From positions 6,615,501 to 6,679,500 of the forward strand of contig NZ_JACHNB010000001.1 of NCBI RefSeq assembly GCF_014205225.1: a DNA stretch of 64,000 nt. The letters run 5' to 3'. The position numbers and the translations under genes are program-made. The notes beneath the pieces were generated by a model. That model ran no database searches. It was not told where the DNA came from and saw only the letters and a program-made list of their open reading frames with translations. This document shows positions 52,516-59,904 of this stretch, piece after piece (position 1 is the stretch's first letter; each line of letters begins with the position of its first letter). This DNA is from Actinoplanes octamycinicus (GTDB lineage: Bacteria; Actinomycetota; Actinomycetes; Mycobacteriales; Micromonosporaceae).

Positions 52516-52575
52516 CGTCACCGCGGGCGCTTCTGGGTCACGGTTCGTCACCGCGGGCGCTTCTTGGTCACGGTC
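52516..52575. repeat. 30-bp direct duplication at the 3' end of the EgtD-like gene
   Basis: CGTCACCGCGGGCGCTTCTN plus GGTCACGGTY occurs twice in tandem (52516-52545 and 52546-52575). The second copy holds the final codons and stop of the EgtD-like gene; the first is an extra copy just after the stop. Confidence 0.7.
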
Positions 52576-53528
52576 AGCACCAGGTGCTCGCCGGAGGGCG
52601 ACGAGGTGACCGCGCCGACCGTCCCGCCGGCCGCCTCCACCAGCGCCTCCGCCTCGTCGGCGGCGAACCGCCGGGAGACGAAGCAGCGCACCCGGTGCCC
52701 GGCCGGCAGATCCTGGTCGGCGACCGTCCGCGGCTCCCGCAGCACCGCCGTCCCGACGACCGCGCCGCTCACCTCGTCCCAGGTCATCTCCAGCCGCCAG
52801 GCGTCCACGCCCAGCGACCGCAGCGGCTCCAGCGCGGCGTCGTGGAACACCTCGGTCTCATAGGGCGCGACCAGCTCGGCGGCCGTGCCGGCGCGCAAGG
52901 TGACCCCGAGGAACAGCACATCGGACGGGAGAATGCTGTCCAGGATGTCGCGCAGCGCCCCGGCCGGATCGGCCAGATTACCGATCGTGTTGCCCAGGAA
53001 GAGAACCGGAAGGGGCCCGCGTGGCTGCCCCCAATTCCGCAGGAAATCCGTCGGGCCGGCCTCGACATCCCATATCTCGCCGGTGAACGACAAATCGTCC
53101 CGATGATTCGCGAAATTGTGCCGGGCGACCCCGAGCAATGTCTCGCTGAAATCGAGGGCGAGGAACTCGCGGGGCGCGGTCACGGCGTCGCGGGCCAGCT
53201 CCAGCAGGCCGAGGGAACTCAGCCCGTTTCCCGGGCCGATCTCCGCGATCCGGCTGAGGTCCTCCAGCCCGGCCTTGCGCAGCGCGTCCCGCACGTAACC
53301 GACTGCGCCGGTCACCGACTGGTAGCCGGCGCCGCGGGCGAGCACGTCGTGGGTGAAGGCGGCGCTGCCCGCGTACGCGAACTTGAGCGGCAGATCGCCG
53401 GTGAGGAGCCCGTGAACCACCAGGTCGCGGTGATCTCGGCGTTCGAAGAACGATGACTCTTTGGTCGCTTCGAGGTCACTGTCGTTCGCCTGCGCACTCT
53501 GCCGGGAGTGGGCTTTCAACGGCTCCAT
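52548..53528 (-). CDS. EgtD-like SAM-dependent methyltransferase (histidine-specific family)
   Basis: 326 residues of the Methyltransf_33 / EgtD family, whose founding member trimethylates histidine in ergothioneine synthesis. Family marks: IAEIGPGNGLSSLGLLEL, LALDFSETLLGVA, LPVLFLGNTIGNL and DVLFLGVTL. No egtB or other ergothioneine gene is near, and the gene heads an operon with another methyltransferase and an NTPase-toroid protein, so the natural substrate may be different. ATG 53528 follows a predicted promoter and is nearly leaderless. Confidence 0.82.
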   Translation of the reverse strand: MEPLKAHSRQSAQANDSDLEATKESSFFERRDHRDLVVHGLLTGDLPLKFAYAGSAAFTHDVLARGAGYQSVTGAVGYVRDALRKAGLEDLSRIAEIGPGNGLSSLGLLELARDAVTAPREFLALDFSETLLGVARHNFANHRDDLSFTGEIWDVEAGPTDFLRNWGQPRGPLPVLFLGNTIGNLADPAGALRDILDSILPSDVLFLGVTLRAGTAAELVAPYETEVFHDAALEPLRSLGVDAWRLEMTWDEVSGAVVGTAVLREPRTVADQDLPAGHRVRCFVSRRFAADEAEALVEAAGGTVGAVTSSPSGEHLVLTVTKKRPR

Positions 53529-53536
53529 GAGTAGTC

Positions 53537-53565
53537 CATCTTTGGCATTTTCGGCTGGAAGTCAA
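53537..53565 (-). promoter_or_regulatory. Predicted promoter of the methyltransferase-NTPase operon
   Basis: On the minus strand TTGACT (53565-53560) and AAGATG (53542-53537) are 17 bases apart, in a short A/T-rich stretch ending nine bases before ATG 53528. Confidence 0.45.
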
Positions 53566-53803
53566 GCATAGCCGTCCGACGGAAACCACGTCGCTGAAAC
53601 GATCGTGTCGGATATCGGTGGCAATTGCCGACGGTGGAGCGGGTTCGGAGTTCAGTGTGGTCACGGTGTGGTGGGGTGATCATGCGCCTGGTTCGGCCGG
53701 GCCGGGGAGTGGCAACTGGAGGGTCATGAAGCGTTCGCTGGTTCTGGTGCACGCCGCCCCGTTGACGCGCCTCGGGGTGTGGTGGCGGCTCCGCGCCCTC
53801 TTC

Positions 53804-53901
53804 GGCCTGTCGTCGACGTTTGCGGTCTTCGGCCCGCCGTCGGCGTTTGCGGTCCTCGGCCCGTCGTCGGCGTTTGCGGTCCTCGGCCCGTCGCCGGCCT
53901 C
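53804..53901 (+). repeat. 27-bp tandem repeat, about 3.5 units
   Basis: Unit of 27 bases containing GTCGGCGTTTGCGGTCCTCG, four consecutive copies with few changes. In one plus frame it reads as a 9-residue repeat (SSAFAVLGP), but no convincing gene surrounds it. The rest of 53566-53923 shows nothing. Confidence 0.7.
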
Positions 53902-53923
53902 AATGCCCTGACGCGTCCCACAC

Positions 53924-54334
53924 TCACGGGAGCTTGTCGTCCGGCACCACCGGGACCGCGTCGTCCGGCACCGGTCCCGGCCGCCCCGCCCGCCGCCGTC
54001 GCCAGCCGGAGATCAGCAACGTGACCAGCCACGGAACCAGCATCCAGGCGAGCCCGCAGAGCGAACTACCGACCACGTCGGACCAGAAGTACCGGTCATC
54101 GATGCCCCGCCACGAGGCGATCACCAGGGACGCGACGAACCAGGTCATCAACAGAACCGAGACAACCACGCCGACGATCCGCGTCCGAGCCGTGCGTGCG
54201 CCACCGCTGAGAGCACCGAGCCCGATCATCACGAACGGCATCACGAAGATCCAAAGAGCGAGAATCAAATACATGTAGGTCGCGCCGACGTCCGCGTCCG
54301 CCATGATCAGGGCGTAGGTGTCCACCGCCGTCAC
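53924..54334 (-). CDS. Small membrane protein, 136 aa
   Basis: Three or four predicted helices (TYMYLILALWIFVMPFVMIG, IVGVVVSVLLMTWFVASLVI, LAWMLVPWLVTLLISGW), ending in an Arg cluster and a Pro/Asp-rich tail. No family recognised. GTG 54334 is chosen for GGAAG just upstream; ATG 54304 and GTG 54325 are in frame. It sits between two minisatellites. Confidence 0.65.
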   Translation of the reverse strand: MTAVDTYALIMADADVGATYMYLILALWIFVMPFVMIGLGALSGGARTARTRIVGVVVSVLLMTWFVASLVIASWRGIDDRYFWSDVVGSSLCGLAWMLVPWLVTLLISGWRRRRAGRPGPVPDDAVPVVPDDKLP

Positions 54335-54357
54335 TCTTCCAACACTCCGCAAGCCCC

Positions 54358-54700
54358 TCGCCGCCAAGGAACGTCAAGCGTGCTCGGCCGTCACGCCGCG
54401 AGCGTCTCGCCGCGAGGAACGTCGTGCGTGGTCGGCCGTCACGCCGCGAGGGTCTGGCCGCGAGGAACCTCAAGCGTGGTCGGCCGTCACGCCGAAAGGG
54501 TCTCGCCGCGAGGAACGTCGTGCGTGGTCGGCCGTCACGCCGCGAGGGTCTGGCCGCGAGGAACCTCAAGCGTGATCGGCCTTCACGCCGAAAGGGTCTC
54601 GCCGCGAGGAACGTCGAGCGTGCTCGGCCGTCACGCTGCGAGCGTCTGGCCGCGAGGAACGTCAAGCACGATCGCGGCCACCATGCCGCGAGCGCCTCGC
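54358..54700 (+). repeat. 48-bp tandem repeat, about seven units
   Basis: Unit of 48 bases containing GCCGCGAGGAACGTCGTGCG and TGGTCGGCCGTCACGCCG, alternating between two subtypes (GTCTGGC and GTCTCGC ends; CTCAAGC and GTCGTGC centres), so the array seems to have grown as 96-bp dimers. As 48 is a multiple of three, several frames stay open through it, including one in frame with the NADAR gene (16-residue repeat VVGRHAARVWPRGTSS). Confidence 0.8.
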
Positions 54701-54748
54701 CGGGAAAATGTCGAGCGCGACCGGCCGCCCTGCGGCAGACTTCCCGGC

Positions 54749-55306
54749 ATGATCGCCGAGGTGCGCAGTGTCGCCGACCTGGCCGCCCGCACCGCGGCCG
54801 GTCACCGAGTCAAGTATGTCCACTTCTGGGGCCACACCCCGTCCCGCGACGGCAGTGTCAGCGCGAGCTGCCTGAGCCAGTGGTCGCCGGAGGGCTTCAC
54901 CGTAGACGGCATCCGGTTCGCCACCGCCGAGCACTACATGATGTGGCGCAAAGCCACCCTTTTCGGCGACACCGCCTCCGCCGACCGCATCCTGGCCGCC
55001 GGCCACCCTCGCCAGGCGAAGACCCTCGGCGGCCGTGTCACCCCGTTCGACCAGGAGACCTGGAACGACCACCGGTTCCCCATCGTCGTCGCCGGCAACC
55101 TGGCCAAGTTCGAACAGAACCCCGATCTACGTACGTTCCTGCTCGGCACCGGCACCCGAGTCCTGGTCGAAGCCAGCCCGATGGACCGCGTCTGGGGCAT
55201 CGGCCTGACCCGCGACGACCCCCGAGCCGAAGATCCGTCCCGCTGGCGCGGCCTGAACCTCCTCGGCTTCGCCCTCATGGAAGTCCGCGCCCAGCTAAGG
55301 GCCTGA
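54749..55306 (+). CDS. NADAR-family (YbiA/RibX-like) protein
   Basis: 185 residues matching the NADAR superfamily: YVHFWGHTPSRDGSVSASCL, WSPEGFTVDGIRFATAEHYM, MWRKATLF, DHRFPIVVAGNLAKFEQNP and DRVWGIGL. NADAR proteins act on N-glycosidic bonds of NAD- or ADP-ribose-related molecules; some remove ADP-ribose from guanine in DNA as antitoxins, others take part in riboflavin by-product handling. ATG 54749 is supported by CAGACT seven bases upstream; an upstream start would fuse the 16-residue repeats of the minisatellite to the protein. No DarT-type toxin is adjacent. Confidence 0.85.
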   Translation: MIAEVRSVADLAARTAAGHRVKYVHFWGHTPSRDGSVSASCLSQWSPEGFTVDGIRFATAEHYMMWRKATLFGDTASADRILAAGHPRQAKTLGGRVTPFDQETWNDHRFPIVVAGNLAKFEQNPDLRTFLLGTGTRVLVEASPMDRVWGIGLTRDDPRAEDPSRWRGLNLLGFALMEVRAQLRA

Positions 55307-55435
55307 CCACCTCCTGCTCGCACGCACAATCCGCCGTTCTCAATTGATTGCATCCGCCGCCCGCGTGTCGCAGCCTCTCGGTCGCGCGCGGTAATCCGGT
55401 GGCGGCTGGGGCGCGCCGGCGGAAGACTGCGGGCG

Positions 55436-55786
55436 ATGGGAGCCCTGGATGCGCACGCGACGCGGGTGGCCGGGGGAGCGGTGATCCGCTTCCGGCCCAC
55501 CGGTTCGTCGATGGTGCCGCTGATCCGCAGCCGTCAGCTGGTCACCGTGGCCCCGGTCGATCCCGCCAAGCTCGAGGTCGGCGACATCGTGCTGGCCCGA
55601 GTCGCCGGCACGACTTACCTGCACCTGGTCTCCGCACTCGACCAGTCCGCCGGACGAGTCCAGATCAGCAACAACCGCGGCCGGGTGAACGGCTGGACCA
55701 GCCACGCTCGCGTCTTCGGCATCTGCACCGAGGTCGACGGCGTTCCCCGCCCGCGAGCCGCGGCAAAGGTGAAACCCATGCCCTGA
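55436..55786 (+). CDS. S24/S26 (LexA / signal-peptidase)-like domain protein
   Basis: 116 residues. VIRFRPTGSSMVPLIRSRQL carries the Ser of the Ser-Lys protease dyad in the usual GxSMxP context; LEVGDIVLARVAGTTYLHLV is the following beta-sheet region. I find no Lys in the position where LexA or signal peptidase I has the general base (Arg, His and Thr are there instead), so it may be catalytically inactive. No helix-turn-helix or membrane anchor is present. ATG 55436 follows AAGACT. The 350 bases after it (55787-56136) hold no clear gene. Confidence 0.7.
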   Translation: MGALDAHATRVAGGAVIRFRPTGSSMVPLIRSRQLVTVAPVDPAKLEVGDIVLARVAGTTYLHLVSALDQSAGRVQISNNRGRVNGWTSHARVFGICTEVDGVPRPRAAAKVKPMP

Positions 55787-56136
55787 ACCGTGTCCGCGCT
55801 GCTCGCCGACGGCCGGATCAGCCCTCCTAACCGTGCCGATCATGAGCCCCTCACTGATCTTTCTCACCACCCTTCAGCCTGGATATCGTCAGCGCCACCG
55901 CGGCCTTGGCGTACTCCAGCAACGCCACCAGCTACCGCCGGATCGGTCCTGCCGGTCGAATGATGCCGCTGCGGTATTCATCCGGCTCAGCGATGGATAG
56001 AAGGGCTGCGTAGCACTCTGGCTCTTCAGAGCGCTCGCTCGATGACATGCCCCGGCCTCTGGCGGAACCGGGTCGCCGGACCGATCGCCGTCGTCACCGC
56101 ATCCCCGGCTCCGGTGCCGCAGACCAGGCGGCATGC

Positions 56137-56649
56137 CTACAACGCCATGCTCGGGCGCACCGTGGCGGCAAGTGTCTCGCCCCAAACGCGGGCCCGGTCC
56201 TCCTCTCCGGCCACCAGCGGGCCCTGCGCCGACTCGACCCGGAAGCTCTCCACCTCGAGAACCTGCCGGCCGCCGAGCCCGCGCAACCTGCGGATCGCCT
56301 TGCGGCCGGCGGAACCGGCTGGCAGCGGAGTGTTCGACCGGGTGTCGAAGGCCGCCACGGCCAGACCGGCCAACCGCGGCGCCCGGTCGAGGAACTCGCG
56401 GATCCCGGCCGCCTGCGCGCCCGGCCGGACGGTGCCCTGCCGGGCGGCGTCGGCGCGGGTGGCCGGGCGGCTCATCCCGAACGCGTGCGTCGGGCCGCCG
56501 AGCACCAGCAGGTCGACGCCGTCGAGCGAGGGCGAGTCTCGGACGTCGGCCAGGGTGACGTCACAGGCCTGCGCGAGGCCGGCGGCGACGGACCGGGCGA
56601 CGGCCGCGCTGTTGCCGAACATCGACTCGTAGATGACAAGGGCGCGCAT
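56137..56649 (-). CDS. Flavodoxin-family protein
   Basis: 170 residues; YESMFGNSAAVARSVAAGLA is the FMN phosphate-binding loop and LLVLGGPTHAFGMSRP the second FMN loop. The insertion and AFDTRSNTPLPAGSAGRKAI fit long-chain flavodoxins often found near stress genes in actinobacteria. ATG 56649 is chosen; GTG 56652 precedes it. Divergent from a CBS-BON gene, the two sharing a 178-base control region; both types of gene often belong to dormancy or redox-stress regulons. Confidence 0.83.
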   Translation of the reverse strand: MRALVIYESMFGNSAAVARSVAAGLAQACDVTLADVRDSPSLDGVDLLVLGGPTHAFGMSRPATRADAARQGTVRPGAQAAGIREFLDRAPRLAGLAVAAFDTRSNTPLPAGSAGRKAIRRLRGLGGRQVLEVESFRVESAQGPLVAGEEDRARVWGETLAATVRPSMAL

Positions 56650-56827
56650 CACGGCCTCCGGAAGTGATCAGGATCGGGTGTTCCGCCTCGAATCCTGGCC
56701 CTGGCGGGGTCCGCCCGACAGGGTCGCCGTGTCCCGAATGTTCGTGACAGATGTCCCTGTCGGCCGGGACACCGGCGGAGCCACAGTGGAGGCGTTCCCG
56801 CTGATGCGAGCCGAGGGAGGGATCCCG

Positions 56828-57508
56828 GTGAGGGCCTGGACCGTGAGTGATGTGATGACTAAGGCGGTCGTGTCCGTGGAGGAGACCGCCTCTTACCGGG
56901 ACGTGGTCGACCTGTTGATCGAGCGGCGATGCAGCGCCGTGCCGGTGGTCGACCGCGGGCACCGGGTGATCGGGGTGATCTCCGAGACCGACCTGCTCCG
57001 CAAGATCGAATATGCCGGCGACGAGGAGCCGAGAGTTTTCGAGCGGCGCAGCCGGCGAGGTGAGCGGGCCAAGGCGTCGGCCCTGACCGCAGCCGGTCTG
57101 ATGAGCGGGCCACCGGTGGTGGCGTTGCCGGGCACCTCGGTCGCGGCGGCCGCCCGCCGGATGGACGCCGAGCACGTGAAGCGATTGCCGGTGGTCGACG
57201 ACCTGGGCCGGCTGGTGGGCATCGTGTCCCGCGGTGACCTGCTGAAGACCTATCTGCGGCCGGACGACGAGATCCAGGCCGACGTGGAGAGCGGCGTCCT
57301 CCGCCCGTTCCTGGTCGACGACACCGCCAGCGTGCTGGTCTCGGTCAAGGATGGGGTGGTGACCCTGGCCGGGCGGGTCGGGCGGTATTCGTCGGCGGAG
57401 CTGGTGGAGCGACTGGCCCGGCAGGTCGCCGGGGTGGTCGCGGTCTCCTCCGGGCTGACCTACGACGTCGACGATCGGGAGCCGGTCGCGCCGGTGCCGT
57501 TCTTCTGA
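56828..57508 (+). CDS. CBS-domain pair plus BON-domain protein
   Basis: 226 residues. Two CBS domains (SDVMTKAVVSVEETASYRDV...VIGVISETDLL and AAGLMSGPPVVALPGTSVAA...LVGIVSRGDLL) that usually bind adenine nucleotides are followed by a BON domain (DEIQADVESGVLRPFL, VSVKDGVVTLAGRVGRYSSA, VVAVSSGLTYDV) that usually binds membranes or ligands. A regulatory/stress role is typical. GTG 56828 has GGAGG at 56815-56820; longer in-frame starts lie in the promoter region. Confidence 0.87.
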   Translation: MRAWTVSDVMTKAVVSVEETASYRDVVDLLIERRCSAVPVVDRGHRVIGVISETDLLRKIEYAGDEEPRVFERRSRRGERAKASALTAAGLMSGPPVVALPGTSVAAAARRMDAEHVKRLPVVDDLGRLVGIVSRGDLLKTYLRPDDEIQADVESGVLRPFLVDDTASVLVSVKDGVVTLAGRVGRYSSAELVERLARQVAGVVAVSSGLTYDVDDREPVAPVPFF

Positions 57509-57514
57509 GTCTTC

Positions 57515-57520
57515 TATAGT
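57515..57520 (+). promoter_or_regulatory. Leaderless -10 element TATAGT
   Basis: TATAGT ends seven bases before GTG 57528, overlapping the other candidate GTG at 57519 and so ruling it out. Confidence 0.5.
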
Positions 57521-57527
57521 GGCCGCC

Positions 57528-58529
57528 GTGCATGATCAACTGCGGCGGTTCACGGCGGGAACCGTGTTGCTGGCCGGCGTGCTGACGCTGGCCGGCTGCA
57601 CCTCGGGCACGACGACCTCAGATCAGGCCGGGCAGCCGGCGCCGATGGTGAGTTCGGCGCTGCCGGCCGACCCGGCGGCGGCTCTCGCGCAGGCGGCGAC
57701 CCGGCTCGGCACCGAGAGTGCCCGGTTCACGATGATCTTCGGGAAGGGGGAGAAGTCCGAGCAGAAGACGTCCGGGACGGTCGACTCGGCCACCGGTGAC
57801 TGGGAGCTGATCGGCAGCGCGTATGTGGTCCGCCGGATCGGGGACGACCTCTACGTGAAGCTGACCGCGGAGCCCGAGCTCAGCAACTACGCCGGGCAGT
57901 ATGCCGACGACCTCGGCAAATGGGTGCACCAGGCGGCGCCTGCCGAGGGCGGGTCGGCGCTGGCGCTCGGCAAGGACTTCCCGTGGACACCGGCCCGGGC
58001 CGCGTCCGGGATGATCGCTCCGGCCCGGACCGCCGACCGGATCTACCAGGGCACGGTGAGTGCGGAGGCGCAGGCAGCGGACCCAGCGACATCGGGCGGT
58101 CCGGCTGCGGCGGGGAGTCCGGCGCCATCAGCGGAGCCGGCGGGGTCCGCCGGTCCGGCTGCGGCGGGGACTCCGGGGGCATCAGCGGAGCCGGCGAGAT
58201 CCGCGGGTCCTGCTACGGCGGGGAGTCCGGCGGCATCAGCGGAGCCGGCGGGGTCCGCGGGCCCTGCTACGGCGGGGAGTCCGGCGCCATCAGGCAGTCC
58301 GGGTGCGGCAGCGGAGTCGATGAAGGCGGCGGAGCCGGTCTGCACCGCGGAGCTGGACATCGCCGGTCGATTCAGCCGGATCAGCACGGCGGCGGATGCG
58401 AAGGCGCCTTCGATGGTGCTGACCTTCACGGACTACGGCGTACCGGTCCAGATCGCCACTCCGCCCGCGGACCAGATCGTCGAGGACCACCTGTTCACTT
58501 TCGCCCACCTGAGCGCGATCTTCGCCTGA
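57528..58529 (+). CDS. Lipoprotein with repeat linker (LppX/LprG-like layout)
   Basis: 333 residues. Signal VLLAGVLTLAGC with the lipid-modified Cys at about 24. Residues 50-185 are a beta-rich domain (SARFTMIFGKGEK, GTVDSATGDWELIGSAYVVRRIGDDLYVKL) like the LppX/LprG lipid-carrier group. A linker of four 18-residue repeats of the type GPAAAGSPAPSAEPAGSA (about 190-265) joins a C-terminal strand region (RFSRISTAADAKAPSMVLTF). Such proteins bind lipids or act in envelope stress; this is by layout only. The start is fixed by the TATAGT element. Confidence 0.75.
   Translation: MHDQLRRFTAGTVLLAGVLTLAGCTSGTTTSDQAGQPAPMVSSALPADPAAALAQAATRLGTESARFTMIFGKGEKSEQKTSGTVDSATGDWELIGSAYVVRRIGDDLYVKLTAEPELSNYAGQYADDLGKWVHQAAPAEGGSALALGKDFPWTPARAASGMIAPARTADRIYQGTVSAEAQAADPATSGGPAAAGSPAPSAEPAGSAGPAAAGTPGASAEPARSAGPATAGSPAASAEPAGSAGPATAGSPAPSGSPGAAAESMKAAEPVCTAELDIAGRFSRISTAADAKAPSMVLTFTDYGVPVQIATPPADQIVEDHLFTFAHLSAIFA
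58089..58315 (+). repeat. 54-bp in-frame tandem repeat inside the lipoprotein gene
   Basis: Four units of 54 bases encode 18-residue Ala/Gly/Pro/Ser repeats (GPATAGSPAASAEPAGSA). Length is a multiple of three, so unit gain or loss would only change linker length. Confidence 0.75.
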
Positions 58530-58588
58530 GGGGCCGCACGGCGAACGGCCCCGCCGCTCCTGGGGAGTGGCGGGGCCGGGGGTCGCGA

Positions 58589-59089
58589 TCAGTAACCGAA
58601 CTCCTGGGTGTAGTACGGCGCGCCGTTGGCCGCGTAGACGGCGCCGACGCCGACGGTCTTCGACTTGCAGTTGAGGATGTTGGCGCGGTGGCCCGGGCTG
58701 CGCATCCACGCGCCGACCACCTCGTCGGCGCTGCGGTAGCCCCAGGCGATGTTCTCGGCGGACGGGCGGGCGTAACCGGCGGCCTTCGAGCGGACCACGA
58801 AGTTCGAGCCGCCACGGCCGGTGTGCGAGAACTGGCCGGTCTGACCCATCCACGCCGAGTGGCCGCGAGCCGCGTCGGTCAGCTGGGCGTTCTCGGTCAG
58901 CGCGGCGCAACCGTGCTGGGTGCGCTGCACGTTGGTGAGCCGGACGATGTCGGCCTGCAGGGTCTGCTCGGCGGCCTTGGCCTTGGCCTTCACCGGCGCG
59001 GCCTCAGCCGGGGACGCGGTCATCATGACGCCGGCCGCGGCCGGGACGATGAGGGCGGCCAGGGCGAAACGGCGGAGGAGAGAGCGCAA
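58589..59089 (-). CDS. Secreted CAP-domain (SCP-like) protein
   Basis: 166 residues. Signal peptide of about 30 residues (RRFALAALIVPAAAGVMMTASPAEA). CAP motifs: IVRLTNVQRTQHGCAALTEN, HSAWMGQTGQFSHTG, SAENIAWGY, VGAWMRSPGHRANILN, with the His and Glu pair of the CAP cavity, and GAPYYTQEFGY at the end. Extracellular; bacterial members have been linked to lipid or polysaccharide binding and spore-associated functions, none assured here. Confidence 0.88.
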   Translation of the reverse strand: MRSLLRRFALAALIVPAAAGVMMTASPAEAAPVKAKAKAAEQTLQADIVRLTNVQRTQHGCAALTENAQLTDAARGHSAWMGQTGQFSHTGRGGSNFVVRSKAAGYARPSAENIAWGYRSADEVVGAWMRSPGHRANILNCKSKTVGVGAVYAANGAPYYTQEFGY

Positions 59090-59214
59090 GGAAGACCCTT
59101 TCGAAGAACGGCGCCTGGCTTGCCGCCAGGTTCACCGTTCTCTTCGTCGCCCGCCCCGCTCCGGTGATCGCAGACCGGTGGCCCTCCGGTCGCCGTTCGG
59201 TTGCCGGCCACCCC

Positions 59215-59280
59215 CGCGCTCCCGCGCCACGACGAGCCGCGCTCCCGCGCCACGACGAGCCGCGCTCTCGCGCCGCGACG
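59215..59280. repeat. 23-bp tandem repeat, about three units
   Basis: Two exact copies of a 23-base unit (CGCGCTCCCGCGCCACGACG plus AGC) and one decayed copy, 125 bases upstream of the CAP gene. Between it and the next array I see only motif copy 6. Confidence 0.65.
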
Positions 59281-59428
59281 CTCGGTGCTTGCGGATCACG
59301 ACCAACCGTGCGGTTCGCGCCACGAGGCCCGGTGCTTTCGCGCCACGACGGCCACCTCGCCGGGCCAAGCCGTCACAGCCATCCGGAGATAGTGGGGAGC
59401 GCGACGGGACCGCCGCGGCGAGCGCTTC

Positions 59429-59442
59429 GGCGTACCGAAAAT
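59429..59442 (-). repeat. Dispersed intergenic motif TTTYCGGTACGSC, copy 6
   Basis: ATTTTCGGTACGCC read on the minus strand, just before the large minisatellite. Confidence 0.5.
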
Positions 59443-59473
59443 GGGGGAAGCGCGAGCCGGAGCGTGCCGGGGG

Positions 59474-59888
59474 CGCGTGGCGGGCCTGGAGCGGGGTGGG
59501 CCGTGTGGTGGTGGTGGGGCGCGGCCGGGGGTGTGTGGCAGGCCTGGAGCGGGGTGGGCCGTGTGGTGGTGGCGGGGCGCGGCCGGGGGTGCGTGGCGGG
59601 CCTGGAGCGGGGTCGGTCGTGTGGTGGTGGTGGTGGTGGGGCGCGGCCGGGGGTGCGTGGCGGGCCTGGAACGGGGTCGGTCGTGTGGTGGTGGTGGTGG
59701 GGCGCGGCCGGGGGCGTGCGGCGGGCCTGGAACGGGGCGGGCCGTGCGGTGGTGGCGGGGCGCGGCCGGGGGCGTGCGGCGGGCCTGGAACGGGGCAGGC
59801 CGTGCGGTAGTGGCGGGGCGCGGCCGGGGGGGGTGTGGCGGGCCTGGAACGGGGTCGGCCGTGCGGTGGTGGCGGGGCGCGGCCGGGC
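59474..59888 (+). repeat. Minisatellite of about 58 bp, seven units, abutting the TIR-CHAT gene
   Basis: Seven consecutive units, each with GCGGGCCTGGARCGGGG, then GGCCGTGYGGTGGTGG and GGGGCGCGGCCGGGGG. Length varies because of a (GTG)n tract of two to five triplets inside the unit. The last unit ends 17 bases before GTG 59905. No unit carries a protein-like frame on either strand. Confidence 0.85.
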
Positions 59889-59904
59889 TCGGCACAGTGG
59901 ATCG

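Noticed and set aside
52548..53528. Ergothioneine biosynthesis gene egtD
   Set aside because: The family match is good, but egtA, egtB, egtC and egtE are absent and the operon partners are unrelated, so only EgtD-like is claimed.
53618..53911. 97-codon plus-strand frame containing the 27-bp repeats
   Set aside because: No ribosome site or promoter, and protein-like character comes only from the repeat; treated as non-coding.
54358..54700. CRISPR array
   Set aside because: Units follow one another without unique spacers and no cas gene is in the window; it is a minisatellite. The same holds for the arrays near 43439 and 59474.
54380..54748. N-terminal extension of the NADAR protein through the 48-bp repeats
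   Set aside because: All frames stay open through a 48-bp array, the repeats read equally well on the other strand, and a leaderless promoter points to 54749. Kept only as a possibility in the findings.
55889..56136. Small gene on the minus strand in the gap before the flavodoxin gene
   Set aside because: A 25-residue protein-like end (VALLEYAKAAVALTISRLKG) is seen, but its frame is closed by TAG immediately upstream. At most a short remnant.
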